A stretch of 41,851 nucleotides of DNA from Nocardioidaceae bacterium. GTDB taxonomy: Bacteria; Actinomycetota; Actinomycetes; Propionibacteriales; Nocardioidaceae. The stretch spans positions 35,448 to 77,298 of the forward strand of contig JAUJOE010000007.1 in the NCBI GenBank assembly GCA_030447805.1. Reading direction: 5' to 3'. Below the pieces are notes generated by a model that was not told where the DNA came from, ran no database searches, and was given only the letters and a program-made list of their open reading frames with translations. This document shows positions 1 through 7,612 of this stretch, piece by piece; positions within the stretch are counted from its first letter, which is position 1, and every line of letters begins with the position of its first letter. A program made the translations under genes and the position numbers.

Positions 1-1167
1 CGCGTCGAGATCCTCAAGGCGCTGTCGCGAGACTGCCGGGTGCTCATCCTCGATGAGCCGACCGCCGTACTCGTACCCCAAGACGTCGCGGCGCTGTTCG
101 CCTCCATCCGGCGCCTCACCGAGGCCGGGCTGGGGGTGCTGTTCATCTCCCACAAGCTCAAGGAGGTGGGTGAGATCAGCGACCGCGTGTCGGTCCTGCG
201 CCGCGGGCAGATCGTCGACACCGTGCCAACCGCTGGCGCCAGCGCCGCCGACCTCGCACAGATGATGGTCGGCCGCCCCACCGTCGGCGTACGTCGGGCT
301 GACCGGCCGGTCGCAGCGCTCGCGGAGGACGCCGACCTGGCGGCGGCCCGCACTGTTGACGACCAGGCACTGAGCGAGGCGCGGCGGCGGCCGAGCGGAG
401 AGGCGCCGGAGCGCCAAGGCGGCGACACGTCCGGCCCGGTGCTGGTCGTCACCAATCTGCGGCTGGCCGGCCGTTCCAAGGACGCGCTCGCCGGGATCAA
501 CTTGGAGGTTCGGGCGGGCGAGATCGTGGGCGTGGCCGGTGTGTCCGGCAACGGGCAGACCGAGCTTGTCGACGTGCTGTGCGGCCTGCGCCGTCCGACC
601 TCGGGAACCGTCGAGGTCAACGGGGTCGACGTCACCGGCGCTGCCCCGGTCGCGGTGATCGCGGCCGGACTGGGCCGGCTCACCGAGGACCGACACGCAT
701 CGGTAGTGCCGAGGCTGTCGGTGGAACAGAACCTCGTCCTCGAGGACCTGCCGCGGTTCCGCAGCCGTGGACTGCTCGACGGCGCCGCCATCCGTGCCCA
801 CGCCACCGCGCTGATCGACAGGTTCTCCATCAAGGCGGCGCCAAGTGATCCGGTCGGCTCACTGTCGGGTGGCAACATGCAGAAGGTGCTGTTGGCTAGG
901 GCGCTGGCCCGCGACCCGGTCGCCTTGGTGGCCTCCCAGCCGACGCGTGGGCTCGACGTCGGCGCCACGGAGTTCGTGCACACCCAGTTGCTGGCCCGAC
1001 GCGCTGCGGGGGGCGGTGTGCTGCTCATCTCGGAGGACCTCGAGGAGTTGCTCGCGCTCGCCGACCGCATCGTGGTGATGTTCGAGGGGCGGCTGGTGGG
1101 TGAGCTTCCGGCTGCCGACGCGACCCCCGAGGCGCTTGGCCTGCTGATGGCCGGACAGGCGGCCTGA
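1..1167 (+). CDS. BMP-family sugar/nucleoside ABC transporter ATP-binding protein (5' partial)
   Basis: ATPase of a RbsA/YufO-like importer that would power uptake of nucleosides or nucleobases. The frame is open from base 1, so the first nucleotide-binding domain has lost its Walker A and most of its N-terminal part. The first domain's Walker B is seen at the left edge (LILDEPTAVL). The second domain is complete: a degenerate Walker A (GVSGNGQTE), the signature LSGGNMQK and the degenerate Walker B region ASQPTRGLDVGA, which is typical of the second half of two-domain ATPases in this family. The stop overlaps the next start by one base (TGATG), so the permease is translationally coupled. The substrate is inferred from the downstream deaminase. 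A substrate-binding BMP lipoprotein would be expected to the left, outside the window. Confidence 0.93.
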   Translation, partial: RVEILKALSRDCRVLILDEPTAVLVPQDVAALFASIRRLTEAGLGVLFISHKLKEVGEISDRVSVLRRGQIVDTVPTAGASAADLAQMMVGRPTVGVRRADRPVAALAEDADLAAARTVDDQALSEARRRPSGEAPERQGGDTSGPVLVVTNLRLAGRSKDALAGINLEVRAGEIVGVAGVSGNGQTELVDVLCGLRRPTSGTVEVNGVDVTGAAPVAVIAAGLGRLTEDRHASVVPRLSVEQNLVLEDLPRFRSRGLLDGAAIRAHATALIDRFSIKAAPSDPVGSLSGGNMQKVLLARALARDPVALVASQPTRGLDVGATEFVHTQLLARRAAGGGVLLISEDLEELLALADRIVVMFEGRLVGELPAADATPEALGLLMAGQAA

Positions 1168-2246
1168 TGGCAAGCCTAATGCCGCGGCTGGCGCTGCGTG
1201 GACGTGAACCTCGCTGGCTGGCGCCGGTGCTCGTCATGATCGCGATCGCGGCCGTCTTCGCGCTGACGGCTGGTCCGATCCGTGCGGCCGGCGCCAACCC
1301 GCCTGCAGCGTACCAGCGCTACCTGCTCACCCCACTGACCGGCACCGAGTCGCTCACCGAGGTATTGCTCGCCGCCACCCCGATCCTCTTCACTGGCCTT
1401 GCGGTTGCGCTGGCCTTCCGCGCCGGCTACTTCAACATCGGAGCCGAGGGCCAGTTCCTCGCCGGGGCGGTGGCCGCCTCGGTGGCCGGGCTGTACCTGT
1501 CTGACCTGCCCGGCCCTGCCGCCGTACCGCTCGCGCTGGTGCTGGGCTGCCTGGGCGGCGTGGTGTGGGGCCTCGTGCCGGCGCTGCTGCGAGTCCGGTT
1601 CGGTATCGACGAGGTGGTGACGACGCTGCTGCTCAATCCGGTCGCCTTCCTGCTCGTGCAAGGGCTGCTCAACGGGCCGTGGAGCAACCCGACGAGCGGG
1701 TTCCCCGTGTCGGACAACTACGGAGCGGGCTACACGTTGCCGATGGCCATCCCCGGGTCGCGCGTCCATCTGGGGCTGGTCATCGCCGTGGTGCTCGCTG
1801 CGGTGACCTGGTTGGTGATGTCGCGCACTGCCACCGGACTGCGGGTCCGAGCGGTCGGACTCTCACCGTCGGCAGCTGCGTTCTCAGGGGTCGCCGTACG
1901 TCGACTGCAGTTCCGAGCTGCCTTGCTCTCCGGCGCCGTGGCCGGGCTAGGTGGGGCGGTCCAAGTGCTCGGGGTAGGCCAGCAGCTCACCACGCAGGTG
2001 TCCGGTGGCTACGGCTACACCGGCATCGTCGTCGCCACCCTCGGTGCGCTCACCGCGATCGGCGTGGTCCTGGTGGCCCTTTTGCTCGGCGTCATCACGG
2101 TAGGGGCGCAGAACGCCTCGCTGGTCTTGCAGCTGCCCCCGCAGATGGGTCAGATCATCTCCTCGGCGCTGCTGCTCGCCGTCGTCAGCGCGCTGGTCCT
2201 GCGGCAGTACAAGCTGGTCAGACCGAGAGCCGGCGGTGCGCCGTGA
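1167..2246 (+). CDS. BMP-family ABC transporter permease 1
   Basis: Inner-membrane permease of the same importer (BPD_transp_2 family, like YufP/NupB), 359 aa. It has one N-terminal membrane segment (residues about 15-33), a loop, and then a series of hydrophobic helices. The family-typical stretch FRAGYFNIGAEGQFLAGA sits near residue 90, with the coupling loop RVRAVGLSPSAAAFSGV further on. The ATG overlaps the ATPase stop by one base, and the stop is overlapped four bases by the next GTG (GTGA), so the three transporter genes form one tightly coupled unit. The family assignment is firm. The exact substrate is not visible in the sequence. Confidence 0.93.
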   Translation: MASLMPRLALRGREPRWLAPVLVMIAIAAVFALTAGPIRAAGANPPAAYQRYLLTPLTGTESLTEVLLAATPILFTGLAVALAFRAGYFNIGAEGQFLAGAVAASVAGLYLSDLPGPAAVPLALVLGCLGGVVWGLVPALLRVRFGIDEVVTTLLLNPVAFLLVQGLLNGPWSNPTSGFPVSDNYGAGYTLPMAIPGSRVHLGLVIAVVLAAVTWLVMSRTATGLRVRAVGLSPSAAAFSGVAVRRLQFRAALLSGAVAGLGGAVQVLGVGQQLTTQVSGGYGYTGIVVATLGALTAIGVVLVALLLGVITVGAQNASLVLQLPPQMGQIISSALLLAVVSALVLRQYKLVRPRAGGAP

Positions 2247-3145
2247 CGGACCTTGCCTACCTGGCGCTGATCACGGCCATGGTCACCGCCGCCACCCCGC
2301 TGGTGCTCGGCGCCCTTGGTGAGCTGCTGTGCGAGCGCGCCGGGGTGCTGAACCTCGGCATCGAGGGCACCATGTACGCCGGTGCGTTCGTCGGCTTCCT
2401 GGTGGCTGGCAACGCCGGCTCCCCATGGACCGGGCTTGCCGCCGCCGTCGGCATCGGGGTGCTGGCCGGCCTACTGGTCGCCTTCCTCACGGTGACGTTC
2501 GGCGTCAACCAGCACGTTGCCGGCATCGGCACGACGCTACTGCTGATCGCGTCCTGCGACTTCGCGAACCGGCTGCTGTACGGCGCGGGGACCGTGCCGC
2601 AGGTCCCGAAGTTCCCCTTGCTGTTCCCCGATGTGCCGGTCGCCGGTCAGTACCTGCTGACGTACATTACCTTCCTCCTCGTCGTCCCTGCCGTGTTCCT
2701 CACCCTGCGGTCGACCGGATTCGGCCTCCAGTTGCGTGCGGTGGGGGAGAACCCGGAGGCTGCCGACGCCGCCGGGATCTCGGTGGCCCGCACCCGCTAC
2801 GCCGCGCTTGTCATCGGCGGCGTGCTGATGGCGGTCGGTGGTGCGTTTCTCTCGTTGGCGATCCTCGGCTCGTTCACGTTGAACATCACCAACGGGCGCG
2901 GCTGGGTGTGCGTCGCGCTGGTGATCTTCGCGAGGTGGCGGGTGGTGCCCGCCGTGCTCGGTGGCCTGCTTTTCGCTTTCGTCGAGGCACTGCAATTGCA
3001 ACTGGTCATCACGCCGGCATTTGCCGCCGTACCGAGGGAAGTGATGATCGCGCTGCCGTACCTTGTCGTGATCCTCGCCCTCGCCCTGTCGGGGCGCAAC
3101 CTGCGCTACCCCGGCGCCTATCTGCAGCCATACCGCCATACCTGA
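2243..3145 (+). CDS. BMP-family ABC transporter permease 2
   Basis: Second permease (YufQ/NupC-like), 300 aa from the GTG at 2243, which overlaps the stop of the preceding permease by four bases. This start is chosen over a much longer upstream open frame because that upstream part is the shadow of permease 1. The family hallmark NLGIEGTMYAGAFVG lies at about residues 38-52, followed by several hydrophobic helices and the coupling loop LRAVGENPEAADAAGIS. The two permeases would form the heteromeric channel of a nucleoside or nucleobase importer. The gene is followed after 20 bases by the deaminase gene, which supports a base or nucleoside substrate. Confidence 0.93.
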   Translation: MTDLAYLALITAMVTAATPLVLGALGELLCERAGVLNLGIEGTMYAGAFVGFLVAGNAGSPWTGLAAAVGIGVLAGLLVAFLTVTFGVNQHVAGIGTTLLLIASCDFANRLLYGAGTVPQVPKFPLLFPDVPVAGQYLLTYITFLLVVPAVFLTLRSTGFGLQLRAVGENPEAADAAGISVARTRYAALVIGGVLMAVGGAFLSLAILGSFTLNITNGRGWVCVALVIFARWRVVPAVLGGLLFAFVEALQLQLVITPAFAAVPREVMIALPYLVVILALALSGRNLRYPGAYLQPYRHT

Positions 3146-3165
3146 CCACCGAGAGGTACTACGAG

Positions 3166-3639
3166 ATGTCTGGCCCTGACTTAGGCACCGCCCAGGAGCA
3201 CTACCTGGCAGCGGCGATCGCGGCCGCCCGTCAGGGCCGGTCCGAGGGCGGTATCCCGATTGGCGCGGCGCTTGTCTCAGCTAACGGCGAGATCCTTGCT
3301 ACCGGGTACAACAAGCGGGTCCAGCTGGGCAGCGCGATCCGCCATGGCGAGACCGACGCGCTCGAGAACGCCGGTCGGCTGCCAGCGTCCGTCTACGCCC
3401 GTTCCACGATGGTGACCACACTGTCGCCCTGTGACATGTGCACCGGCGCGATCTTGCTCTACAAGATCCCGCGGGTGGTCGTCGGTGAGAACCGCACGTT
3501 CTACGGCGGCGAAGACCTGCTCCGGTCACGCGGTGTCGAGGTGGTCGTCGTCGACGACGACGAGTGCGTGCAGCTGATGACCGAGTTCATCGCCGCAGAG
3601 CCCCAGTTGTGGAACGAAGACATCGGCGAAGAAGCTTGA
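3166..3639 (+). CDS. Cytosine deaminase, yeast Fcy1-type
   Basis: Zinc-dependent nucleobase deaminase of 157 aa in the cytidine-deaminase-like fold. The sequence shows HGETDALENAG (zinc ligand H60, catalytic E62) and SPCDMC (ligands C89 and C92). This spacing matches the yeast cytosine deaminase signature (H62/E64/C91/C94), and the length is almost the same. It probably converts cytosine to uracil and ammonia in the cytoplasm, feeding uracil salvage. A GAGAGG ribosome site lies 9 bases before the ATG. It follows the ABC transporter with a 20-base gap, so the operon would import a pyrimidine and deaminate it. Other purine or pteridine substrates known for related deaminases cannot be excluded. 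Confidence 0.88.
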   Translation: MSGPDLGTAQEHYLAAAIAAARQGRSEGGIPIGAALVSANGEILATGYNKRVQLGSAIRHGETDALENAGRLPASVYARSTMVTTLSPCDMCTGAILLYKIPRVVVGENRTFYGGEDLLRSRGVEVVVVDDDECVQLMTEFIAAEPQLWNEDIGEEA

Positions 3640-3641
3640 GG

Positions 3642-4193
3642 TCAACGATCGACAAGGGCCGCGGGGCGCACGACGACCGGGTAGGGCAAGGTAGCGGCGT
3701 ACGACTGGCTCCCTTGGACGTCCGCCACCTGCTGGTAGGCATCGCCGCGGCGCTCCCAGGCTGACAGCGACGGCCCCTCCGGATCGATCGCCCAGTACGC
3801 CGGACAGCCGGCCGCATCGTAACGGGACCGCTTGAGCGTGAGGTCGATGTGGCGGGTGCTCGGGGAAAGCACCTCGACCGCCAGCAGAGGGACCGCCGGA
3901 AGGTCACGCGGTCCCAGATCAGCTCGTCGAGCAACGAGTACGTCCGGTTGCAGCACAGTGTCGTCCGAAAGAGCGACGTCGAGAGGTGCCACGAACACCT
4001 GCAGGTGTGGAGGAGCGCTGGCACGAAGCAGTACGGCGACCTCGAGCACGACCGCTTGATGGCGCCACGAGGGAACCGGAGTCACGATCAGCGCACCGTC
4101 GATCAACTCATACCGGTGCCCATCATCGGGCAACGCCTCGAGGTCGGCCCTGGTCAACGGCCGGCTCTGCGGCAAGGTGCTCACACATACCAT
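3642..4193 (-). CDS. Uma2-family (DUF820) putative restriction-fold endonuclease
   Basis: 183-aa protein of the Uma2 family, which adopts the PD-(D/E)XK nuclease fold. Family motifs visible are YELIDGALIVTPVPSWRHQ near residues 28-46, LQPDVLVARR (candidate metal-binding Asp), and AVEVLSPSTRHIDLTLKRS (candidate Glu and Lys), followed by YDAAGCPAYWAIDPE. These are the usual acidic core residues of the family. Its biological role is unknown in most bacteria; such genes are abundant in actinobacteria and cyanobacteria and are often mobile. It is convergent with the deaminase gene and ends only two bases from it. Family assignment is strong, nuclease activity is inferred. Confidence 0.85.
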   Translation of the reverse strand: MVCVSTLPQSRPLTRADLEALPDDGHRYELIDGALIVTPVPSWRHQAVVLEVAVLLRASAPPHLQVFVAPLDVALSDDTVLQPDVLVARRADLGPRDLPAVPLLAVEVLSPSTRHIDLTLKRSRYDAAGCPAYWAIDPEGPSLSAWERRGDAYQQVADVQGSQSYAATLPYPVVVRPAALVDR

Positions 4194-4274
4194 CGTCTCT
4201 CTTTTTCCGCTGCCTTGGCCAAGCCACGGTGCGCAGGGTCGGCGGTGGTAAGGCCTAGCCGCGCGGCCGCAGAG

Positions 4275-4727
4275 CTAGGCGGTCTTCGGCACGACCAGGT
4301 CGTCGTCGGCGAAGACCCGCAGCTCCTCGTCGTTGGCGAGATGCACCGGTCGCATCGCAAGCCCCGCCTTGTCCGCAGCCGACGTGAGGGCGCGGCCCCA
4401 GGCCCGGTCAGAGTCGGTCATCGGCGCCCGACCGGGTCGTGACAGCAGCAGCGCCACTGAACCGCCCGGAGCCTGGTGGCGCAGCACCTCGCTGAACATC
4501 TCCATCAGCCGCATGAGTTGCTCGTCGTCGGGGTACGCCGGGATGTCAGCGATCTGGCTCAGAACCGGGGTCAGGTAACCCCCGTCATCCAACAGGCCAA
4601 ACCACAGCAGCCGCTCACTGAAACCAAGCGGTCCCATCAGCGCTCGCCACGTCAGGTAGAGCTGGTGCTGGGTGCGAATCGGCGGCATGTCCTCGACATG
4701 CAGTAGGGGTGGGATCTCGTCGTCCAT
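4275..4727 (-). CDS. Conserved hypothetical protein, 150 aa
   Basis: Small soluble acidic protein that I cannot assign to a named family. It has a hydrophobic, aromatic central region (QLYLTWRALMGPLGFSERLL) and then a segment on bulk metabolism-like phrasing (GSVALLLSRPGRAPMTDSDR) which resembles actinobacterial proteins of unknown function located near metalloproteases. No signal peptide, membrane helix or metal motif is visible. It is transcribed divergently from the SprT-like gene over a 138-base gap. The ATG at 4727 is the first good start; no strong ribosome site precedes it. The coding call rests on codon bias and a clean open frame between convergent and divergent neighbours. Confidence 0.7.
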   Translation of the reverse strand: MDDEIPPLLHVEDMPPIRTQHQLYLTWRALMGPLGFSERLLWFGLLDDGGYLTPVLSQIADIPAYPDDEQLMRLMEMFSEVLRHQAPGGSVALLLSRPGRAPMTDSDRAWGRALTSAADKAGLAMRPVHLANDEELRVFADDDLVVPKTA

Positions 4728-4865
4728 GGTGACGACCCTGCCGCATCAGCGGCGACGCTGAGGCGTTATCCACAAGGCAATCTGAGTCGCTGGAGCGCCT
4801 CGCACGGGTTGTCGGCGCTGCGCCGTACGTTGATTCCACTGGCAACGCGATCTGACAGGAGCGGC

Positions 4866-5390
4866 ATGGAGATTGAGCAAGCCCGGCAGCTGGCGCAACA
4901 GCTGCTCCGGGAGCACGGCTTGTCCGGCTGGCGGGTGGGGTTCGACCGGGCGAAGACCCGGGCGGGAGTCTGCCGCTTCCGCGAGCGCACTATCGGGCTG
5001 AGTTGGCCGCTGACGCAGCTGCACTCACCCGCTGAGGTCCGCGACACGATCCTGCACGAGATCGCGCATGCCTTGGTCGGCCCGACCCACAAGCACGACG
5101 CCGTATGGCGGGCAACCGCCGTTCGACTCGGCTGCAGCGCGCGAGCTTGCCTGCCGGCCGATGCACCGCGAGTCGCCGCCCCGTGGGTAGGCACCTGCCC
5201 CGCCGGGCACTCGATCGGGCGCCACCGTCGACCCGAGCGACCGGCATCGTGCTCCCGTTGCAGTCGCGCGTTCGACCCCGCCCACCTGTTCCGATGGCTG
5301 TTCCATGGCCGTGAGGTCGTCATGCACCCCAGGTACGTCGCCGAGTTGCGCATGCTTGACAGCGCGGCGGCCCAACTCCATCACCGGTAA
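4866..5390 (+). CDS. SprT-like zinc metalloprotease domain protein
   Basis: 174-aa protein with the SprT-like zincin core. HEIAH at residues 64-68 supplies two zinc ligands and the catalytic Glu, and H77 in the following THKHDAVW is the likely third ligand. A C-terminal zinc-ribbon-like part is present: CPAGH at 111-115 and CSRC at 129-132. The start at 4866 is preferred over an earlier in-frame start at 4809 because AGGAG lies just upstream (4857-4861), although the 4-base spacer is short. The family includes SprT/Spartan proteins that cleave DNA-protein crosslinks; whether this small bacterial member is a protease acting on such substrates is unknown. It precedes the chaperone-like gene at 5481 on the same strand. 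Confidence 0.85.
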   Translation: MEIEQARQLAQQLLREHGLSGWRVGFDRAKTRAGVCRFRERTIGLSWPLTQLHSPAEVRDTILHEIAHALVGPTHKHDAVWRATAVRLGCSARACLPADAPRVAAPWVGTCPAGHSIGRHRRPERPASCSRCSRAFDPAHLFRWLFHGREVVMHPRYVAELRMLDSAAAQLHHR

Positions 5391-5480
5391 TCTGGGGGGC
5401 AGGTGAAACACCCACCGGAGGGGTCGCATACCGCTCGTAAGCAAGCCAGCAGTTGACAGTGACGGAGGTGAGATCACCGC

Positions 5481-6755
5481 GTGGAGTTCGCCGAGTTCGA
5501 CCTGGACCGAAGCACCGCGCGCGCCTGGAGCCAGTTCCAAGCGCGGCTGGCTGACCATGTCGTCGCGATGACGGGCGATGACGTGCTGATCGTCGAAGCT
5601 GACTCCAGTCGCGACGACGACGCTGCCGCCGCGCCGTACGTCCAGTTCGCCGCCTGGGGTGACGACAAGATTCGCGGCGAGGTGTCGAGCAACGAGTACC
5701 TCGCCGAACGCTTCGCTCTCGACGCGGCGGCCGTCTCGAGGCTGCAGTCGCTGGGCTGGTCTGCCCCTAGTCACGGTCGCGACGACGAGCCCGACAACGG
5801 CTCGGCGAACTTCTACCTCGACTCAACCCGAGATGCCGCCGACAAGCTGGCGGTGATGGCTGTCCAGGCTCTGCGCGGCGTCTTCGGCGTCGCCCACCCG
5901 GCGTTCCTCTCGGCTCGCAACCTCGGCGAGGGCGCAGCGGCACCCGATCTCGGCATCCCGTCCCCCGTGGTCGAGTCAGCAGCCGAACAGCATGAGCCGC
6001 TCGCCGTCGTGCCAGACGACGTCGACCACCTGCGCACGTTGGTCGACGAGGCACTGGAGCCGATGTTCGGCCACGGCCCTAACCATGACGCCGATGGAGA
6101 CATCCCCGTGGTCGCCGGCAGCGCGCTGCTGTTCGTCCGCGTTCTCGAGGATGCGCCGGCAGTCGAGATGTTCAGCACGGTCGTACGCGATGTGACTGAC
6201 CTGGGCGAGGCCGCCGCCGCGGTCGCTGAACTCAATAACGGTATCCGGCTCATCAAGTTCCTGCTGGTAGACCACGTGATCATCGCTGTCGCTCACGTCC
6301 CCGCGATGCCCTTCGCGGCGCAGCAGCTGCGCAGCGTCCTCGACTACATGTCCCGAGTGGCTGACGGGATCGACGACGGGCTGGCCACTCGGGTCGGCGG
6401 TCGCCCGGCGTTCGAAGACCAGCGTGCGGACCGGTCCGGCTCCGCAGCTGCCGACGAAGCTGCCGAGCTGCCCGCTGAATTGCAGACCCTGCTACACCTC
6501 GACGCCGATGGCGAGTCACCTGTCGACCCTGACCTGGCGGCGAGCGTGTGCAACTACGACCGCGACCTGGTGCTGAAACTGCTCAAGATCTCCAGTGATG
6601 AGGAGATCAACTGGCGCAGGTCCCACGACGAGGCGGCCATAAACGGCGAACGGGACGAAGCGGCGGCCTGCGAAGGAGAGGCGGCCGCCTGGGCCAAGAC
6701 GGTCGAGACGCTGCGCGGCGCGTTACGAGTGATCGTCGAACGCAACCGACGCTGA
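5481..6755 (+). CDS. 424-aa acidic protein, possible TY-Chap/YbjN-like peptide-binding chaperone
   Basis: Long soluble acidic protein, very rich in Asp, Glu and Ala. The N-terminal region (MEFAEFDLDRSTARAW, then a segment with VQFAAWGDDKIRGEVSSNEYL at about 54-75) and a second unit around residues 175-290 (DVDHLRTLVDEAL, PVVAGSALLFVRVL, VAELNNGIRLIKFLLVDHVI) resemble the alpha/beta YbjN and type III chaperone-like fold that recurs in actinobacterial TY-Chap proteins. This is a tentative fold-level call. The GTG start at 5481 is supported by an excellent GGAGGTGA site at 5464-5471. No signal peptide or membrane segment is seen. It lies 90 bases after the SprT-like gene in the same direction; a functional link is possible but unproven. 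Confidence 0.75.
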   Translation: MEFAEFDLDRSTARAWSQFQARLADHVVAMTGDDVLIVEADSSRDDDAAAAPYVQFAAWGDDKIRGEVSSNEYLAERFALDAAAVSRLQSLGWSAPSHGRDDEPDNGSANFYLDSTRDAADKLAVMAVQALRGVFGVAHPAFLSARNLGEGAAAPDLGIPSPVVESAAEQHEPLAVVPDDVDHLRTLVDEALEPMFGHGPNHDADGDIPVVAGSALLFVRVLEDAPAVEMFSTVVRDVTDLGEAAAAVAELNNGIRLIKFLLVDHVIIAVAHVPAMPFAAQQLRSVLDYMSRVADGIDDGLATRVGGRPAFEDQRADRSGSAAADEAAELPAELQTLLHLDADGESPVDPDLAASVCNYDRDLVLKLLKISSDEEINWRRSHDEAAINGERDEAAACEGEAAAWAKTVETLRGALRVIVERNRR

Positions 6756-6840
6756 CGCGCGCCGGCTGCTCAGGTAGCGATTGGGTCACGACTGGGCTGA
6801 CTGGCTCGGTGGGAGCCGGTCCGGCAGTAACAATGGGTGC

Positions 6841-7401
6841 ATGCCCGCGCCCCGGGATCGATGCCCACCGGACGACCCCACCGGCTGGATGTCGACGCTG
6901 TGGATGTTGACGGTCATCTTCGGAGCTGGCCTTGCTGCGACGCTCGCGCTGCCCTCCGTCCCCGAGTACGCCGATGGGCCAGTCACCGCTCGTGACCTGT
7001 TCCATTCCGAGTGGTTGATCGTCGCCACCTTCTTGGTGCTTCCGCTGTACCGCGCAGCGCGGTTGAGCTGGCTGATGGCGCTTGTGGTGGTGCCGATCGC
7101 CAGTGTGCAGGTGCTCTACATCGCCGACTCCGCCGTTGACGCCTCCCAACAAGCGGGCCTTGCCGACGGCGTCTCCCCGGGCTGGTACGCCGTCGCCGTC
7201 CTCCAGGTGGGGGTGTTCACGGTCGCCGGCGCGGGAGCGGCGTACCGCAATTTCGCTGACCGACGCTGGGTGCGGCGGATGCGGTCGATGACCGCAGGTG
7301 CGAGCGCGCCGTGGCCCAACACAGCTGCGCAACCGGGCTATCCGCCCCACCTGCCGACCACCCGGCGTCGGCCACCACCCACCGGCCGCGCCAGACCCTG
7401 A
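6841..7401 (+). CDS. Small membrane protein of unknown function
   Basis: 186-aa protein with four predicted membrane segments, roughly at residues 18-38, 56-75, 80-98 and 118-140, and a hydrophilic, Pro/Arg-rich C-terminal tail (about residues 150-186) with PPHLPTTRRRPPP. I recognise no family. The ATG at 6841 is chosen over an in-frame TTG at 6781, because the shorter form starts immediately before the first predicted helix region. It follows the chaperone-like gene after 85 bases on the same strand. The low-complexity Pro/Arg tail is common in actinobacterial membrane proteins and gives no functional clue. Confidence 0.65.
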   Translation: MPAPRDRCPPDDPTGWMSTLWMLTVIFGAGLAATLALPSVPEYADGPVTARDLFHSEWLIVATFLVLPLYRAARLSWLMALVVVPIASVQVLYIADSAVDASQQAGLADGVSPGWYAVAVLQVGVFTVAGAGAAYRNFADRRWVRRMRSMTAGASAPWPNTAAQPGYPPHLPTTRRRPPPTGRARP

Positions 7402-7475
7402 CCGCCTACCGTCGGGCCCGGCGCCCCGGACGCTCCCGAGCGCGCAGCCAAGATGTGTGCACCGAGCGAGCACGT

Positions 7476-7510
7476 GTAAAGAAGAGGTCATCTGGTGACA
7501 CTTTCTTTAC
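7476..7510. repeat. 35-base imperfect inverted repeat upstream of VOC gene
   Basis: The arms GTAAAGAA (7476-7483) and TTCTTTAC (7503-7510) pair perfectly. An inner GTCA/TGAC pair encloses a five-base loop. It is AT-richer than its surroundings. No T-run follows on the plus strand, so it is a weak terminator candidate for the membrane protein gene that ends 75 bases earlier. It could instead be an operator upstream of the VOC gene promoter. Confidence 0.55.
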
Positions 7511-7534
7511 CTGCGGCGGAGCCGCGTTCTCCGC

Positions 7535-7562
7535 TTGAACCGCTTGAGTACGGCGTTAGGCT
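7535..7562 (+). promoter_or_regulatory. Candidate promoter for the VOC gene
   Basis: TTGAAC (7535-7540) and TAGGCT (7557-7562) are separated by 16 bases, a reasonable housekeeping sigma pattern for an actinobacterium. The predicted transcript would begin near 7569, inside the TTGAA/TTCAA dyad. A second similar -35 (TTGAGT, 7544-7549) gives no good -10. Confidence 0.4.
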
Positions 7563-7566
7563 ACGG

Positions 7567-7578
7567 TTGAACCTTCAA
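7567..7578. promoter_or_regulatory. MarR-type operator candidate (TTGAA-CC-TTCAA)
   Basis: TTGAACCTTCAA is a two-fold symmetric site with five-base arms and a two-base centre, 35 bases before the GTG start of the VOC gene. Sites of this shape are bound by several MarR/OhrR-like repressors. It overlaps the predicted transcription start, as expected for repression. No MarR-type gene is in the window, so the regulator would act in trans. Confidence 0.5.
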
Positions 7579-7612
7579 TCATTGCTATGGGCAGAGACGG
7601 AGAGGAACAACG

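Noticed and set aside
2329..3165. Long upstream extension in the deaminase frame and in the second permease frame
   Set aside because: These parts overlap the permease genes in another frame and have no family similarity; the deaminase aligns from the ATG at 3166 with a ribosome site.
5453..5458. Perfect TTGACA hexamer before the 424-aa gene
   Set aside because: No -10 at a proper distance; the start codon is only 22 bases further and a ribosome site lies in between.
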